Origin: Pelomonas sp051857475 | GTDB taxonomy: Bacteria > Pseudomonadota > Gammaproteobacteria > Burkholderiales > Burkholderiaceae_C | Direction of reading: 5' to 3' | Assembly (NCBI RefSeq): GCF_051857475.1 | Contig: NZ_JBPZGZ010000001.1 | Location: forward strand, 248,001-312,000 | DNA: 64,000 nt | Part shown: one piece after another, positions 1-8,118 of the stretch | Position numbering within the stretch: position 1 is the stretch's first letter | Layout: each line of letters starts with the position of its first letter | Made by a program: the position numbers and the translations under genes | Notes under the pieces: model-generated | The model's input: the letters and a program-made list of their open reading frames with translations, nothing else | Told to the model about the DNA's origin: nothing | The model's database searches: none

Positions 1-319
1 CGATCTCGGCGTCCTCCGCCTGCAGCTTGGCGAAGGTCTTGTCCAGGTCGGCCGTGGCCAGGATGAGCATGCCGAAGGTGCCCTTGGCCATCATCTCGCT
101 GATGGTGCGGCGCTCGTCCTCGGTGATGCCGGGCGTGACCGCCGGCGGGTGCAGCACGATGGAGGTGTTGGGCTGGCCGGCCGGGCCGACCGTGATCCAG
201 CGCAGGCCGTTGTAGCCGACGTCGTTGCGCACCTCGAAGCCGAGGGTGTCGCGGTAGAAGGCCAGCGACGCTTCCGGGTCGGTCTGGGGCAGGAAGCTGG
301 AGTGAATGCTGATGTCCAT
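1..319 (-). CDS. VOC (glyoxalase/bleomycin-resistance fold) family protein, 3' end outside window
   Basis: The minus-strand frame starts at ATG 319 and runs off the left edge, giving 106 residues. It opens MDISIHSSFLPQTDPEASLA and continues with FYRDTLGFEV, the hallmark first beta-alpha-beta unit of VOC proteins, followed by VGPAGQPNTSIVLHPP and a GTFGMLILATADLD strand that begins the second half. VOC proteins are cytosolic metal-dependent lyases, dioxygenases or antibiotic-binding proteins; the substrate cannot be told here. It lies 40 bp downstream of an AraC-type regulator on the same strand, a common pairing, so the two are probably co-transcribed. Confidence 0.85.
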   Translation of the reverse strand, partial: MDISIHSSFLPQTDPEASLAFYRDTLGFEVRNDVGYNGLRWITVGPAGQPNTSIVLHPPAVTPGITEDERRTISEMMAKGTFGMLILATADLDKTFAKLQAEDAEI

Positions 320-359
320 GATGTCAGTCTCCGTGAGGGGTTAGGGCACGGAAAGAAGT

Positions 360-803
360 CTAGGTTTCGCCTGCTTCGGACGCTTCTCGATTCCTGATCG
401 GTTTGGTCACCTGGCGCGCCACGCAGGCCGGCATGCCTGCGGTCGCCTGGGCCTGGTCGCGCTTGTAGGCGCTGGGCGACTGACCCACCAGCTCGCTGAA
501 GCGGGTGCTGAAGGTGCCCAGCGACGAGCAGCCCACCGTGAAGCAGACCTCGGTGACGCTGAGGTCGCCGCGGCGCAGCAGGGCCATGGCGCGCTCGATG
601 CGCCGCGTCATCAAATAGCTGTAGACCGATTCGCCATAGGCCTGGCGGAACTGCCGGCTCAGGTGGCCGCCCGACATGTGCACACCGTGGGCCAATGCCT
701 CGACGTCCAGGGGCTGGGCGTACTCGCGGTCGATGCGGTCGCGCACGCGGCGCAGCCGGGCGAGGTCGCGCAGATGGAGTTCCGAGCCCGGCTTGGTCGT
801 CAT
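360..803 (-). CDS. Stand-alone AraC-type transcriptional regulator
   Basis: A 147-residue protein that is essentially only the AraC/XylS DNA-binding domain. Two helix-turn-helix units are visible: LDVEALAHGVHMSGGHLSRQ near residues 30-50, and the second with the family signature VTEVCFTVGCSSLGTFSTRF followed by GQSPSAYKR. There is no N-terminal ligand-binding domain, so its signal may be sensed by a partner, or the protein may work as a constitutive activator. Its ATG overlaps the stop of the upstream acyltransferase gene (ATGA), which suggests translational coupling. The VOC gene follows 40 bp downstream. Confidence 0.9.
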   Translation of the reverse strand: MTTKPGSELHLRDLARLRRVRDRIDREYAQPLDVEALAHGVHMSGGHLSRQFRQAYGESVYSYLMTRRIERAMALLRRGDLSVTEVCFTVGCSSLGTFSTRFSELVGQSPSAYKRDQAQATAGMPACVARQVTKPIRNREASEAGET

Positions 804-1903
804 GCCGGCATGCTGCCAGCTTCGACGCCTCGCGGCGAGCCGGCCAGCCGGTCGCGCAATTGCAGGCCCGGCCTTTCGACGAGGTAGTGCAGGGCGGCGC
901 CCACGGCCGGGATGACGGCGGCGTAGACCGGAAACAGCGCCAGCCCCTGCAGCGGCGTGGCGGGCGCGATCCAGGTGTAGACCGCATGCATGGCGATCTT
1001 GTGGCTCAGGTAGAGGCTGTAGGAGGCCGCGGCCAGCCAGTCCGTGCCCGGGATCGCCCAGACCCGCGGCGAACTGGCTGCCAGCACGAGCAGGCCCAGG
1101 CCGAAGGACAGCAGCGGCCAGCCGATGGCGTTGGCGACGAGGCCGGTGCGGTCCTGGAACAGCCAGATCGCCAGGGCGATGGCCGCCAGCCCGGCCAGCA
1201 GGGAGGCCATGGTGCGCGCCTGCAGCCGCTCCCACAGCTGCGGCCGGTAGACACGCAGGGCTGCCAGCATGACGCCCATCAGCAGGCCGTCCAGGCGTGC
1301 CCAGGTCGGGTAGTAGATGTCCTCGATGAACCAGGGGCGCTGCGGCTGCAGGGCGTCGTTGTGCAGCCAGATGCCGGCGCGCAGCGCGATGCCGCCCAGC
1401 ACCAGGGCCGCGAACAGGGTGGCCACGCGCGCCACGGAAGGCCGGCGCGTGGCCCACCAGGCCAACAACGGGAAGAGCAGATAGAAATGCTCTTCGACGC
1501 ACAGGGACCAGGCGTGCGAGAAGGCCTGGTTGTGGCCGTAGTCGATCAGCAGGTTCAGCGTGAAGGTGGCGAACTGCCACCAGGCCTCCAGGTTGGGTTC
1601 CTCCCGCAGCACCGGAAAGAAAACGTAGATGGCCAGCACGACGGCAAAGGCCGGCAGGATGCGCCAGGCGCGGCGCCAGTAGAAGTCACCCAGCTGCAAG
1701 GCCTCGCCACGCTGCAGCTTGCGCAGCAGTTGGGAGCCGATCAGGAAGCCGCTGAGCACGAAGAAGATGTCCACGCCCATCCAGCCGAAGCGCGTCAGCC
1801 AGGCCCAGTCCGGCCCCAGGCCGCCGATGAGGAAGGTGTGGAAGAACATCACCCAGACGATGGCGATGCTGCGCAGGAGGTCGAGGCCGGGAAGGCGGTG
1901 CAT
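800..1903 (-). CDS. Acyltransferase 3 family membrane protein
   Basis: A 367-residue polytopic inner-membrane protein. It starts MHRLPGLDLLRSIAIVWVMF, with the family motif (R..D.LR...I..V...H) and the conserved His in FFHTFLIGG. Later come the GVDIFFVLSGFLIG motif and a SLCVEEHFYLLFPL motif containing the conserved E-H. Relatives (OafA/NolX/Acyl_transf_3) transfer acetyl or other acyl groups from the cytoplasm to sugars of lipopolysaccharide, peptidoglycan or exopolysaccharide. The acceptor is unknown here. It is the first gene of an apparent acyltransferase-AraC-VOC transcript. Confidence 0.9.
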   Translation of the reverse strand: MHRLPGLDLLRSIAIVWVMFFHTFLIGGLGPDWAWLTRFGWMGVDIFFVLSGFLIGSQLLRKLQRGEALQLGDFYWRRAWRILPAFAVVLAIYVFFPVLREEPNLEAWWQFATFTLNLLIDYGHNQAFSHAWSLCVEEHFYLLFPLLAWWATRRPSVARVATLFAALVLGGIALRAGIWLHNDALQPQRPWFIEDIYYPTWARLDGLLMGVMLAALRVYRPQLWERLQARTMASLLAGLAAIALAIWLFQDRTGLVANAIGWPLLSFGLGLLVLAASSPRVWAIPGTDWLAAASYSLYLSHKIAMHAVYTWIAPATPLQGLALFPVYAAVIPAVGAALHYLVERPGLQLRDRLAGSPRGVEAGSMPA

Positions 1904-1990
1904 GGAAGAAGCGGCGATGCAGAGGCGAGGAGGGCGCGCAGCGTAACGCCGCCTTTCAGCGGCAGCCGTTCGTCAGGGAGCGGCCGACGC

Positions 1991-2500
1991 TCAGCGCGTC
2001 AACGAGACTTCGCCGCAGGGCTGGTCCAGGCCCTGGTGGCGGTCGCGGGGCCGCGGCGGCTTGCTGCCGGCCATCACGTCATGCCAGTGCCAGGCAGCCT
2101 TCAGGTTCAGCGCGCCGGTGGCCGGCAGCGTGAAGGCGTCGTTGAGCGTCAGGCTCGCGGTCAGGCTCTGACCGGCGGGCAGGTTCAGATAGTCCTGGGC
2201 CGACGGCTCACCGCGCTTGCGCATGGCGCCTTGGAAGGCCAATTCGCCCTGCGGCGCGCTGACTTTGACGAAAGGGCCGAACCAGCCCCCTTCGAACGGG
2301 CTGCCCCAGCGCAGCAGGTGCAGGTCGCGCTTGCCGTTGTTGCTGAGCTTGAACTGCAGCGACACCTGGCCATCGGGCCGGGGCGTGGCCTGGAACTGGC
2401 AGCTCAGCTCGGCAGGCTGGGGAGGAGTGACGGCATGGGCCATGGGGGACAGGCAGGCGGCAAGCAGGGTGGCCGCGAGAGGGAGGCGGTGACGGTGCAT
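1991..2500 (-). CDS. Small secreted protein resembling the N-terminal domain of the adjacent M35 protease
   Basis: Start ATG 2500 was chosen because it gives a proper signal peptide (MHRHRLPLAATLLAACLSPM then AHA); the open frame upstream has no fitting leader. The mature part, about 145 residues, is a predicted all-beta domain. By eye it lines up with residues ~30-150 of the M35 protease encoded just upstream. Both have an LRW..P motif, then a G..F.V motif, then Q/YGA..KR..P.A.DY, then AG..L...L. The small protein has no HExxH and no catalytic part. It could be an inhibitor, a folding helper or a decoy derived from the protease prodomain; this is inference. It is separated from the protease gene by a terminator. 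Confidence 0.75.
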   Translation of the reverse strand: MHRHRLPLAATLLAACLSPMAHAVTPPQPAELSCQFQATPRPDGQVSLQFKLSNNGKRDLHLLRWGSPFEGGWFGPFVKVSAPQGELAFQGAMRKRGEPSAQDYLNLPAGQSLTASLTLNDAFTLPATGALNLKAAWHWHDVMAGSKPPRPRDRHQGLDQPCGEVSLTR

Positions 2501-2541
2501 GGTCTCGAGCCTAGCCGATGGTCGATCTGTCGGGAGTCCCC

Positions 2542-2568
2542 AAAAAAAGCGCCGCCCGAGGGCGGCGC
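2542..2568 (-). terminator. Rho-independent terminator after the M35 protease gene
   Basis: A perfect 9-bp inverted repeat, GCGCCGCCC (2549-2557) and GGGCGGCGC (2560-2568), is followed on the minus strand by seven T (2548-2542). It lies 62 bp past the protease stop and just ahead of the small homologous gene, so that gene is either read through or has its own promoter. Confidence 0.85.
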
Positions 2569-2630
2569 AACACGAGGGATTCATGCCCACCGCCCGGGGC
2601 GGGCGGTGGCTTCAGGTCAGATGATCGAGT

Positions 2631-3707
2631 TCAGTTCTGGAAGGGGGTGTTCTCGGCGAAATATTCGTGGTTGTCCGAGTTGTCCAGGGCCTTGGTGGGG
2701 TTGGACTTGGCCAGGCTCTTGGCAGCGCTCTGGCCATAGGCCCAGTCGTCGGTGCCGGCGATGACGTTGAAGTGCATCATTTCGTGGACCAGGGTGCCGC
2801 CCTTGCTGTCGGTGCCCGTCATCGGGGCGCTCCAGAAGGCGCCGCAGACGTAGATCTTGTACGGCTGGGTCGGGTAGACGTAGGCATAGGTGCCGCTGTC
2901 CTTGCAGCTGCAGTCCAGCGTCAGCGCCGCGGACTGGAACGCGTTGCGGGCCTTGGTGTAGTGGTCGCGGGCCGTGGCCCAGCGCGACGAGGTGTAGGCG
3001 CCGAACCAGGTCGTGTAGCGTGCCGTGCCCGACGGCGTGCCGTTGAGGTAGGTGGTGGACGACGAGGCGTAATTGGTGGCCGCGGTCACGGCCGAGGCCA
3101 GCTGGGACTTCTGGCTGCTGGTGCAGGAGCCGGTGTAGGAAATGCTGGCGGCCGCGGCGGTGGCGTCGGTGCGGGCCGTGGTGAGCATCTCGCTGTCGGC
3201 GCTGGCGGCATCCAGCTTCTCGTTGCGGCCCTGCGTCCACAGATAGGTGGCCGCGGCGCTGTGCATGGACTGGGCGCCCGAGCCGTGGGTGCCACGGTCG
3301 CTGTGGAACTCGATGGCGTAGCGGCCGTTCTTGCCGAAGTCGTAGTGGCCGGTCAGTTCCACCTTGTAGTTCAGCGTGGCGCCGGCGGCGATCTCGACAT
3401 AGTCCTTGGCCGTGGGCGCAGCGCGCTTGATGACGGCGCCGGTGTAGCGGACCGGGCGGTCGTCCCGGGTCACCGTGAACAGCGAACCGCTCATGGTGTC
3501 GCTGGGCAGCTGCCAGCGCAGCACCTGCACGGCGCTGCGGCAGACGTTGGTGACGGCCACATCGACGTGCACGTCGACGTCACCGTTGACGACGGGCGAG
3601 GCATTGCTCAGCCGCACATCCAGGCATTCGGTGCTGGGGGCGGCATAGCTGCTGCTCATGGCGGCAGTGGCAAAAGCGGCGGCGGTCAGCTTGAACCAGG
3701 TCTTCAT
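2631..3707 (-). CDS. Secreted M35 family metalloendopeptidase (aspzincin, peptidyl-Lys type)
   Basis: The 358-residue protein starts at ATG 3707, preceded by GACAGGAGCTTGC, a good ribosome site; a longer open frame upstream is rejected for that reason. A signal peptide ends near SSYAA. An N-terminal beta domain (about 30-150, prodomain-like) precedes the catalytic domain. The zinc site is H308-E309-M-M-H312 and the third ligand is D321 in GTDDWAYG, the GTxDxxYG motif that defines aspzincins. CSCK and other cysteines suggest disulphides. Bacterial relatives cut at Lys-X bonds outside the cell; the exact specificity is inference. Confidence 0.93.
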   Translation of the reverse strand: MKTWFKLTAAAFATAAMSSSYAAPSTECLDVRLSNASPVVNGDVDVHVDVAVTNVCRSAVQVLRWQLPSDTMSGSLFTVTRDDRPVRYTGAVIKRAAPTAKDYVEIAAGATLNYKVELTGHYDFGKNGRYAIEFHSDRGTHGSGAQSMHSAAATYLWTQGRNEKLDAASADSEMLTTARTDATAAAASISYTGSCTSSQKSQLASAVTAATNYASSSTTYLNGTPSGTARYTTWFGAYTSSRWATARDHYTKARNAFQSAALTLDCSCKDSGTYAYVYPTQPYKIYVCGAFWSAPMTGTDSKGGTLVHEMMHFNVIAGTDDWAYGQSAAKSLAKSNPTKALDNSDNHEYFAENTPFQN

Positions 3708-3843
3708 GCAAGCTCCTGTCGGCCCCGATGGGGGCACTGGGTTGAAGAAGCCGCGGATTCTGGTGAGGTGCAGGGCGTGTGCCTGCTGGGACAAGCCTGT
3801 CCCCTAAACGGGCTCCGTGCTTGTCTAGACAGGGTGAACCATG

Positions 3844-3870
3844 AAAAAAGCCAGCGCGGATGCGCTGGCT
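3844..3870 (-). terminator. Rho-independent terminator after aconitase gene
   Basis: AGCCAGCGC (3849-3857) pairs with GCGCTGGCT (3862-3870) around a 4-nt loop. On the minus strand it is followed by TTTTTT (3849-3844). It sits 28 bp past the aconitase stop. Confidence 0.88.
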
Positions 3871-3898
3871 CCCTAGGCTTGGGGTCTTGACCTGGGCG

Positions 3899-6613
3899 TC
3901 AGGCGGCGAGCAGCTGGCGCAAAACGAAGGGAAGGATGCCGCCGTGGAAGTAGTAGTCGACCTCGATGGCGGTGTCGATGCGCAGGGTCAGCACGACGTT
4001 TTGCGTGCTGCCGTCCGCGCGGGTGATGGTCATGGCCGCATCACCCTGGGGTTTGATCTCTTCGGCCAGCGTGATGTCAATCGTTTCCGCGCCGGTCAGG
4101 CCGAGGGACTCCCAGCTCGTGCCTGCCTTGAATTGCAGCGGCAGCACGCCCATGCCGATGAGGTTGCTGCGGTGGATGCGCTCGAAGCTCTTGGCGATGA
4201 CGGCCTTGATGCCCAGCAGCTGCGTGCCCTTGGCGGCCCAGTCGCGGCTCGATCCGGTGCCGTATTCCTCGCCGGCAAAGATGACGGTGGGCGTGCCCTC
4301 CTTGATATAGGCCATGGCAGCGTCGTAGATGGTGGTCTGCTGGCCGTCCTTCAGCGTGTAGCCGCCTTCCTCGCGCGAACCGTCGGGGCGGGCTGGCAGC
4401 ATCAGGTTCTTCACGCGGACATTGGCGAAGGTGCCGCGCATCATCACGTCGTGGTTGCCGCGGCGGGCGCCGTAGGAGTTGAAGTCGGCCTTCAGCACGC
4501 CGTTCTCGGTCAGGAACTTGCCGGCCGGCGTGGTCTCCTTGAAGGAGCCGGCCGGGCTGATGTGGTCGGTGGTGATGGAGTCGCCGAACAGCGCCATGAC
4601 CTTGGCGCCCTTGACGCCCGACACCAGAGCCGGCGGCACCATGGTGAAGCCCTCGAAGAAGGGCGGCTGGGCGATATAGGTGCTCTTGGGCCAGTTGTAG
4701 ACCTGGCCCTTGACGCCCTTGATGGCGTCCCAGAGCTTGCCGGGCTTCTTGGCGACCTGGTCATAGTTCTCCTTGAAGGCCTTGGCATCCATGGCGAACT
4801 TCATCAGTGCATAGATCTCGTCGCTGCTGGGCCAGATGTCGCCGAGAAAGACCGGCTGGCCTTTTTTGCCATAGCCCACCGGCTGGGTCATCAGGTCGCG
4901 CGTGACATTGCCGGCGATCGCATAGGCGACGACCAGCGGCGGGCTGGCCAGGAAGTTGGCCTTCAGATTGGGGTGGATGCGGGCCTCGAAGTTGCGGTTG
5001 CCCGACAGCACGGCCGCGCAGACCAGGTCGTTGTCCTGGATCAGCCTGTTCAGCTCGGGCGTCAGGTCGCCGGCATTGCCGATGCAGGTCGTGCAGCCGT
5101 AGGCGGCGACGTTGAAGCCCAGCTTCTCCAGATAGGGCAGCAGCCCCGCCTTCTCCAGGTACTCGGTGACGATGCGCGAGCCGGGGGCCAGAGAGGTCTT
5201 GATATGGGGCGCGACCTTGAGGCCGGCCTCCACGGCCTTCTTGGCCAGCAGGCCGGCGGCCAGCAGCACGCCGGGGTTGCTGGTGTTGGTGCAGGAGGTG
5301 ATGGCCGCGATCAGCACATCGCCGTTCTTCACCGGGATGCCCGACTCGGTGACGAAGGGCTGGGCCAGCTTCTCGGCCGGCTGGTTGAAGCCGTTCTCGG
5401 CGGTGGGCTTGCTGAAGAGTTCGCCGAAGCTGCTCGCCAGGTTGGTGATCTCGATGCGGTCCTGCGGGCGCTTGGGGCCGGCCAGGCTGGGCACCACGGT
5501 GCCGAGGTCCAGCGAGACGACGGAGGTGAAGTCGATGTCGCCGGCCTGGGGCACGCCGAACATGCCTTGCGCCTTCCAGTAGGCCTCGAAAGCCTCGATC
5601 TCGGCCTTGCTGCGGCCCGTGCCCTTGAAATAGTCGATGGTCTTGTCGTCGACCGGGAAGAAGCCCATGGTGGCGCCGTACTCGGGCGCCATGTTGGCGA
5701 TCGTCGCGCGGTCGGGCAGGGCCAGGGTGCGGGTGCCTTCGCCGAAGAACTCGACGAATTTGCCGACCACCTTGTGCTTGCGCAAGATTTCGGTGACCGT
5801 CAGCACCAGGTCGGTGGCCGTCACGCCTTCGCGCAGCTGGCCGGTCAGCTCGAAGCCGACGACGTCGGGGGTCAGGAAATAGACCGGCTGGCCCAGCATG
5901 CCGGCCTCGGCTTCGATGCCGCCCACGCCCCAGCCGACGACACCGATGCCGTTGATCATGGTGGTGTGGCTGTCGGTGCCCACCAGGCTGTCGGGGTAGT
6001 AGGTGCCGTCCTTGGCCTTGTGTACGCCGCGCGCCAGGTATTCCAGGTTGACCTGGTGGACGATGCCGAAGCCCGGCGGCACGACGCCGAAGGTGTCGAA
6101 GGCCTGCATGCCCCACTTCATGAACTCGTAGCGCTCGCGGTTGCGCTCGAATTCCAGCTTCATGTTGAGGTCCAGGGACTTCTTGGTGCCGTAGTGGTCG
6201 ATCATGACCGAGTGGTCGACGACCAGGTCCACCGGCACCAGGGGCTCGATGGCCTTGGGATTCTTGCCCATGCCGGCGGCCACGTTGCGCATCGCGGCCA
6301 GGTCGGCCAGCAGGGGCACGCCGGTGAAGTCCTGCAGCACGACGCGGGCAACGACGAAGGGGATCTCGTCGACGCGGGCGGCCGTCGGCTTCCAGTTGGC
6401 GAGCTGCTCGACGTGTTCTGCCGTCACCTTCTTGCCGTCGCAGTTGCGCAGCACGCTTTCCAGCACGATGCGCGTGGAGATGGGCATGCGCGTCACGTTG
6501 GGATAGGCCTTGGCGAGCGCAGGCAGGGAAAAGAACTGCCCGGTCTTGCCGGAGGCGGTCTTGAAGCTGGACTGGGTGTTGGCGAATGCGTGGGCGGCGG
6601 CGGGTTTCGGCAC
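3899..6613 (-). CDS. acnA: Aconitate hydratase AcnA
   Basis: Interconverts citrate and isocitrate through cis-aconitate in the TCA cycle. The 904-residue length fits the AcnA/IRP1 family. Cluster ligands lie in SCTNTSNPG and YGCTTCIGN, and substrate-site motifs include GTDSHTTM and EYGTGSSRDWAAKG near the C-terminus (swivel domain). I chose the GTG at 6613 because an AAAGGAG site ends 5 nt before it (6619-6625). An ATG at 6640 is in frame, but then that ribosome site would lie inside the gene. The gene stands alone with its own terminator. Confidence 0.96.
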   Translation of the reverse strand: MPKPAAAHAFANTQSSFKTASGKTGQFFSLPALAKAYPNVTRMPISTRIVLESVLRNCDGKKVTAEHVEQLANWKPTAARVDEIPFVVARVVLQDFTGVPLLADLAAMRNVAAGMGKNPKAIEPLVPVDLVVDHSVMIDHYGTKKSLDLNMKLEFERNRERYEFMKWGMQAFDTFGVVPPGFGIVHQVNLEYLARGVHKAKDGTYYPDSLVGTDSHTTMINGIGVVGWGVGGIEAEAGMLGQPVYFLTPDVVGFELTGQLREGVTATDLVLTVTEILRKHKVVGKFVEFFGEGTRTLALPDRATIANMAPEYGATMGFFPVDDKTIDYFKGTGRSKAEIEAFEAYWKAQGMFGVPQAGDIDFTSVVSLDLGTVVPSLAGPKRPQDRIEITNLASSFGELFSKPTAENGFNQPAEKLAQPFVTESGIPVKNGDVLIAAITSCTNTSNPGVLLAAGLLAKKAVEAGLKVAPHIKTSLAPGSRIVTEYLEKAGLLPYLEKLGFNVAAYGCTTCIGNAGDLTPELNRLIQDNDLVCAAVLSGNRNFEARIHPNLKANFLASPPLVVAYAIAGNVTRDLMTQPVGYGKKGQPVFLGDIWPSSDEIYALMKFAMDAKAFKENYDQVAKKPGKLWDAIKGVKGQVYNWPKSTYIAQPPFFEGFTMVPPALVSGVKGAKVMALFGDSITTDHISPAGSFKETTPAGKFLTENGVLKADFNSYGARRGNHDVMMRGTFANVRVKNLMLPARPDGSREEGGYTLKDGQQTTIYDAAMAYIKEGTPTVIFAGEEYGTGSSRDWAAKGTQLLGIKAVIAKSFERIHRSNLIGMGVLPLQFKAGTSWESLGLTGAETIDITLAEEIKPQGDAAMTITRADGSTQNVVLTLRIDTAIEVDYYFHGGILPFVLRQLLAA

Positions 6614-6690
6614 GGTTACTCCTTTAGGATTCCGGGCCATTCTGGCGAGCTTGTCGTGACTTGTGTGAATTCCGCCTTTAAGGCTCGGTC

Positions 6691-8040
6691 ATGACCGCGC
6701 CTTCCGCTCGCCCGCGTCTTTTCCCGCTGACCTGGCCGCTGCTGCTCGAACTGCTGCTGGGCATCGGCATCGGCGTCATCGGCACGGGCCTGGCCGCCCG
6801 GCTGTCGGACAACAGCGGCGCCGCCTTCGGCATCGCCAACCAGGTGTTTGCGGCCCTTTTCGTGCTGTTCCGCGTCATCGGCGCAGGCGTCAGCGTGGCC
6901 GTGACCCAGGCCTTGGGGGCCGGCCGGCGCGACCAGGCCGACGCCGTGGCCCGGTCTGTCGTGGGGGCCAGCACCTGGTTGGGCCTGGCCGGCGTGGCGG
7001 CGGCCCTGCTGGCGGCCGGGCCGATGCTGAGCCTGGTCAACACGCCCGCCGAGGTGGTGCCGCTGGCCCGCACGCTGCTGCAAGCCCTGGCCCCGGCCCT
7101 GCTGCTGGACGCCTGGAACGCCAACATGTCCAGCGTCATGCGCGCCCACCTGCGCAGCCGCGAGGCGCTCTTTGTCGTCGTCATCATCCAGGTGGTGACG
7201 CTCGGCGTGGCGCTGCTGGCCATGCCCCACCTGGGCCTGCCGGGTTATGCCCTGGCCTGCATCCTGGGGCGGGGCATGGGCCTGGCGATGCACATCACGC
7301 TGTGGCGCGGCCGGCTGGACCTGCGCCTGCGGGCGGCCGACTGGTGGCGGCTGGTGCGGGCGCCGCTGGCGACGGTGCTGCATATCGGCATCCCCGGCGC
7401 GGCCGAGAACATCGCCTGGCGGGCCGCCTTCATGACCAGCCTGGCCGCCGTGGCCCAGCTCGGCGCCCACGCCCTGGCCACCCACGCCTACACGATGCAG
7501 TTCCTGCACGTGATCCTGATGTTCAGCCTGGCCATCGGCTTTGCCGTCGAGATCCTGGTCGGCCACATGGTGGGGGCCGGAGAGTTGCATGCGGCCCACA
7601 AGCTGGTGCGCAAATCGCTGGCCCTGGGCTTTGTCGTCGCCCTGGTCGTGGCCGGCAGCTTTGCCCTGGCCGGGCCCTGGTTGCTGACGCGCTTCACGTC
7701 CGACCCCGAAATCGTCGCCATGGGCTGCACGCTGCTGTGGTGGACGGTGCTGGTGGAGCCGGGGCGCACCTTCAACCTCGTCGTCATCAATGCGCTGCGG
7801 GCCACCGGCGACGCGCGCTACCCCGTCATGGCGGGGGCCGCCTCCATGGCCATCGTGCTGGCCGGCGGCAGCTGGTTCCTGGGCGTGCACCTGGGGCTGG
7901 GCCTGGTGGGTGTCTGGATTGCCTATGCGGCGGATGAGTGGATTCGAGGCCTTTTGATGTGGCGGCGTTGGGCGACACTGGGGTGGCTGCCCCATGCCCG
8001 GGCGGCCCACCGCAGGCTGCGTCACAGCAAGGCCGGGTGA
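6691..8040 (+). CDS. MATE family efflux transporter
   Basis: A 449-residue inner-membrane protein with about 12 hydrophobic segments in two homologous halves. It has the MATE layout of paired loops (for example ALGAGRRDQADAVARS in the first half and VGHMVGAGELHAAHKLVRKS in the second) and GIPGAAENIAWR at the start of the second half. MATE proteins export drugs or metabolites using Na+ or H+ gradients; the substrate is unknown. It is transcribed divergently from acnA across a 77-bp gap. It differs clearly from the second MATE gene at the right end of the window. Confidence 0.9.
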   Translation: MTAPSARPRLFPLTWPLLLELLLGIGIGVIGTGLAARLSDNSGAAFGIANQVFAALFVLFRVIGAGVSVAVTQALGAGRRDQADAVARSVVGASTWLGLAGVAAALLAAGPMLSLVNTPAEVVPLARTLLQALAPALLLDAWNANMSSVMRAHLRSREALFVVVIIQVVTLGVALLAMPHLGLPGYALACILGRGMGLAMHITLWRGRLDLRLRAADWWRLVRAPLATVLHIGIPGAAENIAWRAAFMTSLAAVAQLGAHALATHAYTMQFLHVILMFSLAIGFAVEILVGHMVGAGELHAAHKLVRKSLALGFVVALVVAGSFALAGPWLLTRFTSDPEIVAMGCTLLWWTVLVEPGRTFNLVVINALRATGDARYPVMAGAASMAIVLAGGSWFLGVHLGLGLVGVWIAYAADEWIRGLLMWRRWATLGWLPHARAAHRRLRHSKAG

Positions 8041-8088
8041 ATCGGTATTTTCCTACCCAGTAAAACTTGAGGGATGTTTTCTACAATG

Positions 8089-8094
8089 CGCCCC
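8089..8094 (+). promoter_or_regulatory. Possible -10 element (TACAAT) for the nucleoside operon
   Basis: TACAAT lies 25 bp ahead of the ATG of the substrate-binding protein gene, in the only intergenic gap before this operon. No convincing -35 box is seen at 16-18 bp spacing, so this is a tentative call. Confidence 0.35.
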
Positions 8095-8118
8095 TTTCGC
8101 CTTGCCCACGCCAATCCC

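Noticed and set aside
2581..2616. GCCCGGGGCGGGC-type dyad just past the M35 protease stop as a second terminator
   Set aside because: The stem is short and has no T-run; the T-tailed hairpin at 2542-2568 explains termination better.
3860..6694. A 944-codon open frame on the plus strand opposite aconitase
   Set aside because: It is the mirror of a well-conserved aconitase gene; long antisense frames are expected at this GC content, and its translation is a low-complexity Gly/Ala/His/Asp mix with no motif.
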